DNA from: Lithodes maja
Taxonomy: Eukaryota > Arthropoda > Malacostraca > Decapoda > Lithodidae
Assembly: GCA_037953745.1 (NCBI GenBank)
Contig: JBAKBP010000787.1
Coordinates: forward strand, 1-64,000
Reading direction: 5' to 3'
Length of the DNA stretch: 64,000 bases
In this document: positions 63,738 to 64,000 of the stretch, piece by piece
Position numbering within the stretch: the stretch's first letter is position 1
Layout: every line of letters starts with the position of its first letter
Position numbers and translations under genes: made by a program
The notes under the pieces: generated by a model
The model's input: only the letters and a program-made list of their open reading frames with translations
Databases searched by the model: none
What the model was told of the DNA's origin: nothing

Positions 63738-63999
63738 TTATGGTGGTGGGGTAGGGTTAGACGGCTGGCTAGTTTTGGCAGAAGTTGATCCCTGACCTGA
63801 TTTGTGCTTTGGTTGATTCTTATACCATTTACCTGAATTCTTTCCTTGCTTATACTTGGTCTGAGTGCTTCCCTGTGCTGGGGGAGACTTGGGACCCTGA
63901 AAGGATTTAGACCCACTAGGTTGAGCTTTTGGACTGCCTTTGGGCTTGGTATATGGTTTTGGAAATTTAAAGTGGTCCTTCCTAGCTAGGGAAGCACCC
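63738..63999 (-). CDS. C-terminal tail of the DIRS-like Gag (partial, runs off window)
   Basis: An open frame with no start inside the window, ending at TAA (63738-63740), about 86 codons. It is very rich in Lys, Ser, Pro and Gln (KPYTKPKGSPKAQPSGSK; KYKQGKNSGKWYKNQPKHK), a composition fit for nucleic-acid binding. Its place directly before the RT gene makes it the likely Gag end. No zinc knuckle in this part. Most of the protein lies beyond position 64000. Confidence 0.55.
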   Translation of the reverse strand, partial: GASLARKDHFKFPKPYTKPKGSPKAQPSGSKSFQGPKSPPAQGSTQTKYKQGKNSGKWYKNQPKHKSGQGSTSAKTSQPSNPTPPP

Positions 64000-64000
64000 T

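Overview
This is a repeat-dominated eukaryotic window, most likely from an arthropod and probably a decapod crustacean. The signs are CR1 and RTE LINEs, a DIRS-type tyrosine-recombinase retrotransposon, an unusual Ty3/gypsy family, long CT/GT/GA/ATT microsatellites, many TTAA-flanked miniature elements, a short TTAGG run, and split genes with GT-AG junctions. DIRS elements plus this LINE mixture are typical of decapods; the species call is inference. No bacterial genes, operons, CRISPR arrays or rRNA were seen.

Layout. 1-1650: old miniature elements, a degenerate tandem duplication and microsatellites. 1653-5983: a decayed full-length CR1 (CR1-A, minus strand). 6099-7452: a run of four miniature inverted-repeat elements, two sharing one TTAA. 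7813-8710: a SINE-like repeat and the 3' end of another LINE. 9138-11909: a 5'-truncated CR1 (CR1-B, plus strand) with an 8-bp target duplication. 12157-15815: a near-complete RTE LINE with one frameshift. 16401-17076: a miniature element that has grown a 19-copy, 26-bp minisatellite. 17295-18225: four tandem copies of the start of a discoidin-domain exon, the last with intact splice sites and a DDR-like frame. This is the best evidence of a host gene in the window. 18690-24900: more miniature elements, SINEs and degenerate repeats. 24901-29239: an apparently intact CR1 (CR1-C, minus strand) with ORF1 (zinc finger, coiled coil, SGNH esterase) and ORF2 (APE endonuclease and RT).

31429-46714: the remnant of a non-LTR element is interrupted by a tandem Ty3/gypsy array, LTR-internal-LTR-internal-LTR, on the minus strand. 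Each internal region carries one open frame of about 1,300 codons with Gag, a CCHC knuckle and a retropepsin. The reverse transcriptase catalytic core and integrase are missing and the remaining pol pieces are shuffled. 48081-49499: a plus-strand relative with the same primer-binding site and a truncated Gag. 49898-58775: two inverted copies of a hairpin-ended element, a 1.4-kb TIR element with 3-bp TAA duplications, a LINE fragment joined to a SINE A-tail, and a 1.8-kb element bounded by CGTTTCGTCACC repeats. 59140-59572: a candidate host promoter and first exon. 60771-64000: a decayed DIRS-like element (Gag tail, RT/RNase H, tyrosine recombinase) running off the right edge.

Functionally, most coding sequence serves transposition. 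CR1-C could supply LINE machinery. The gypsy array would need outside RT and integrase. The host-gene evidence is limited to the discoidin exon region and the promoter-like region near 59.2 kb.
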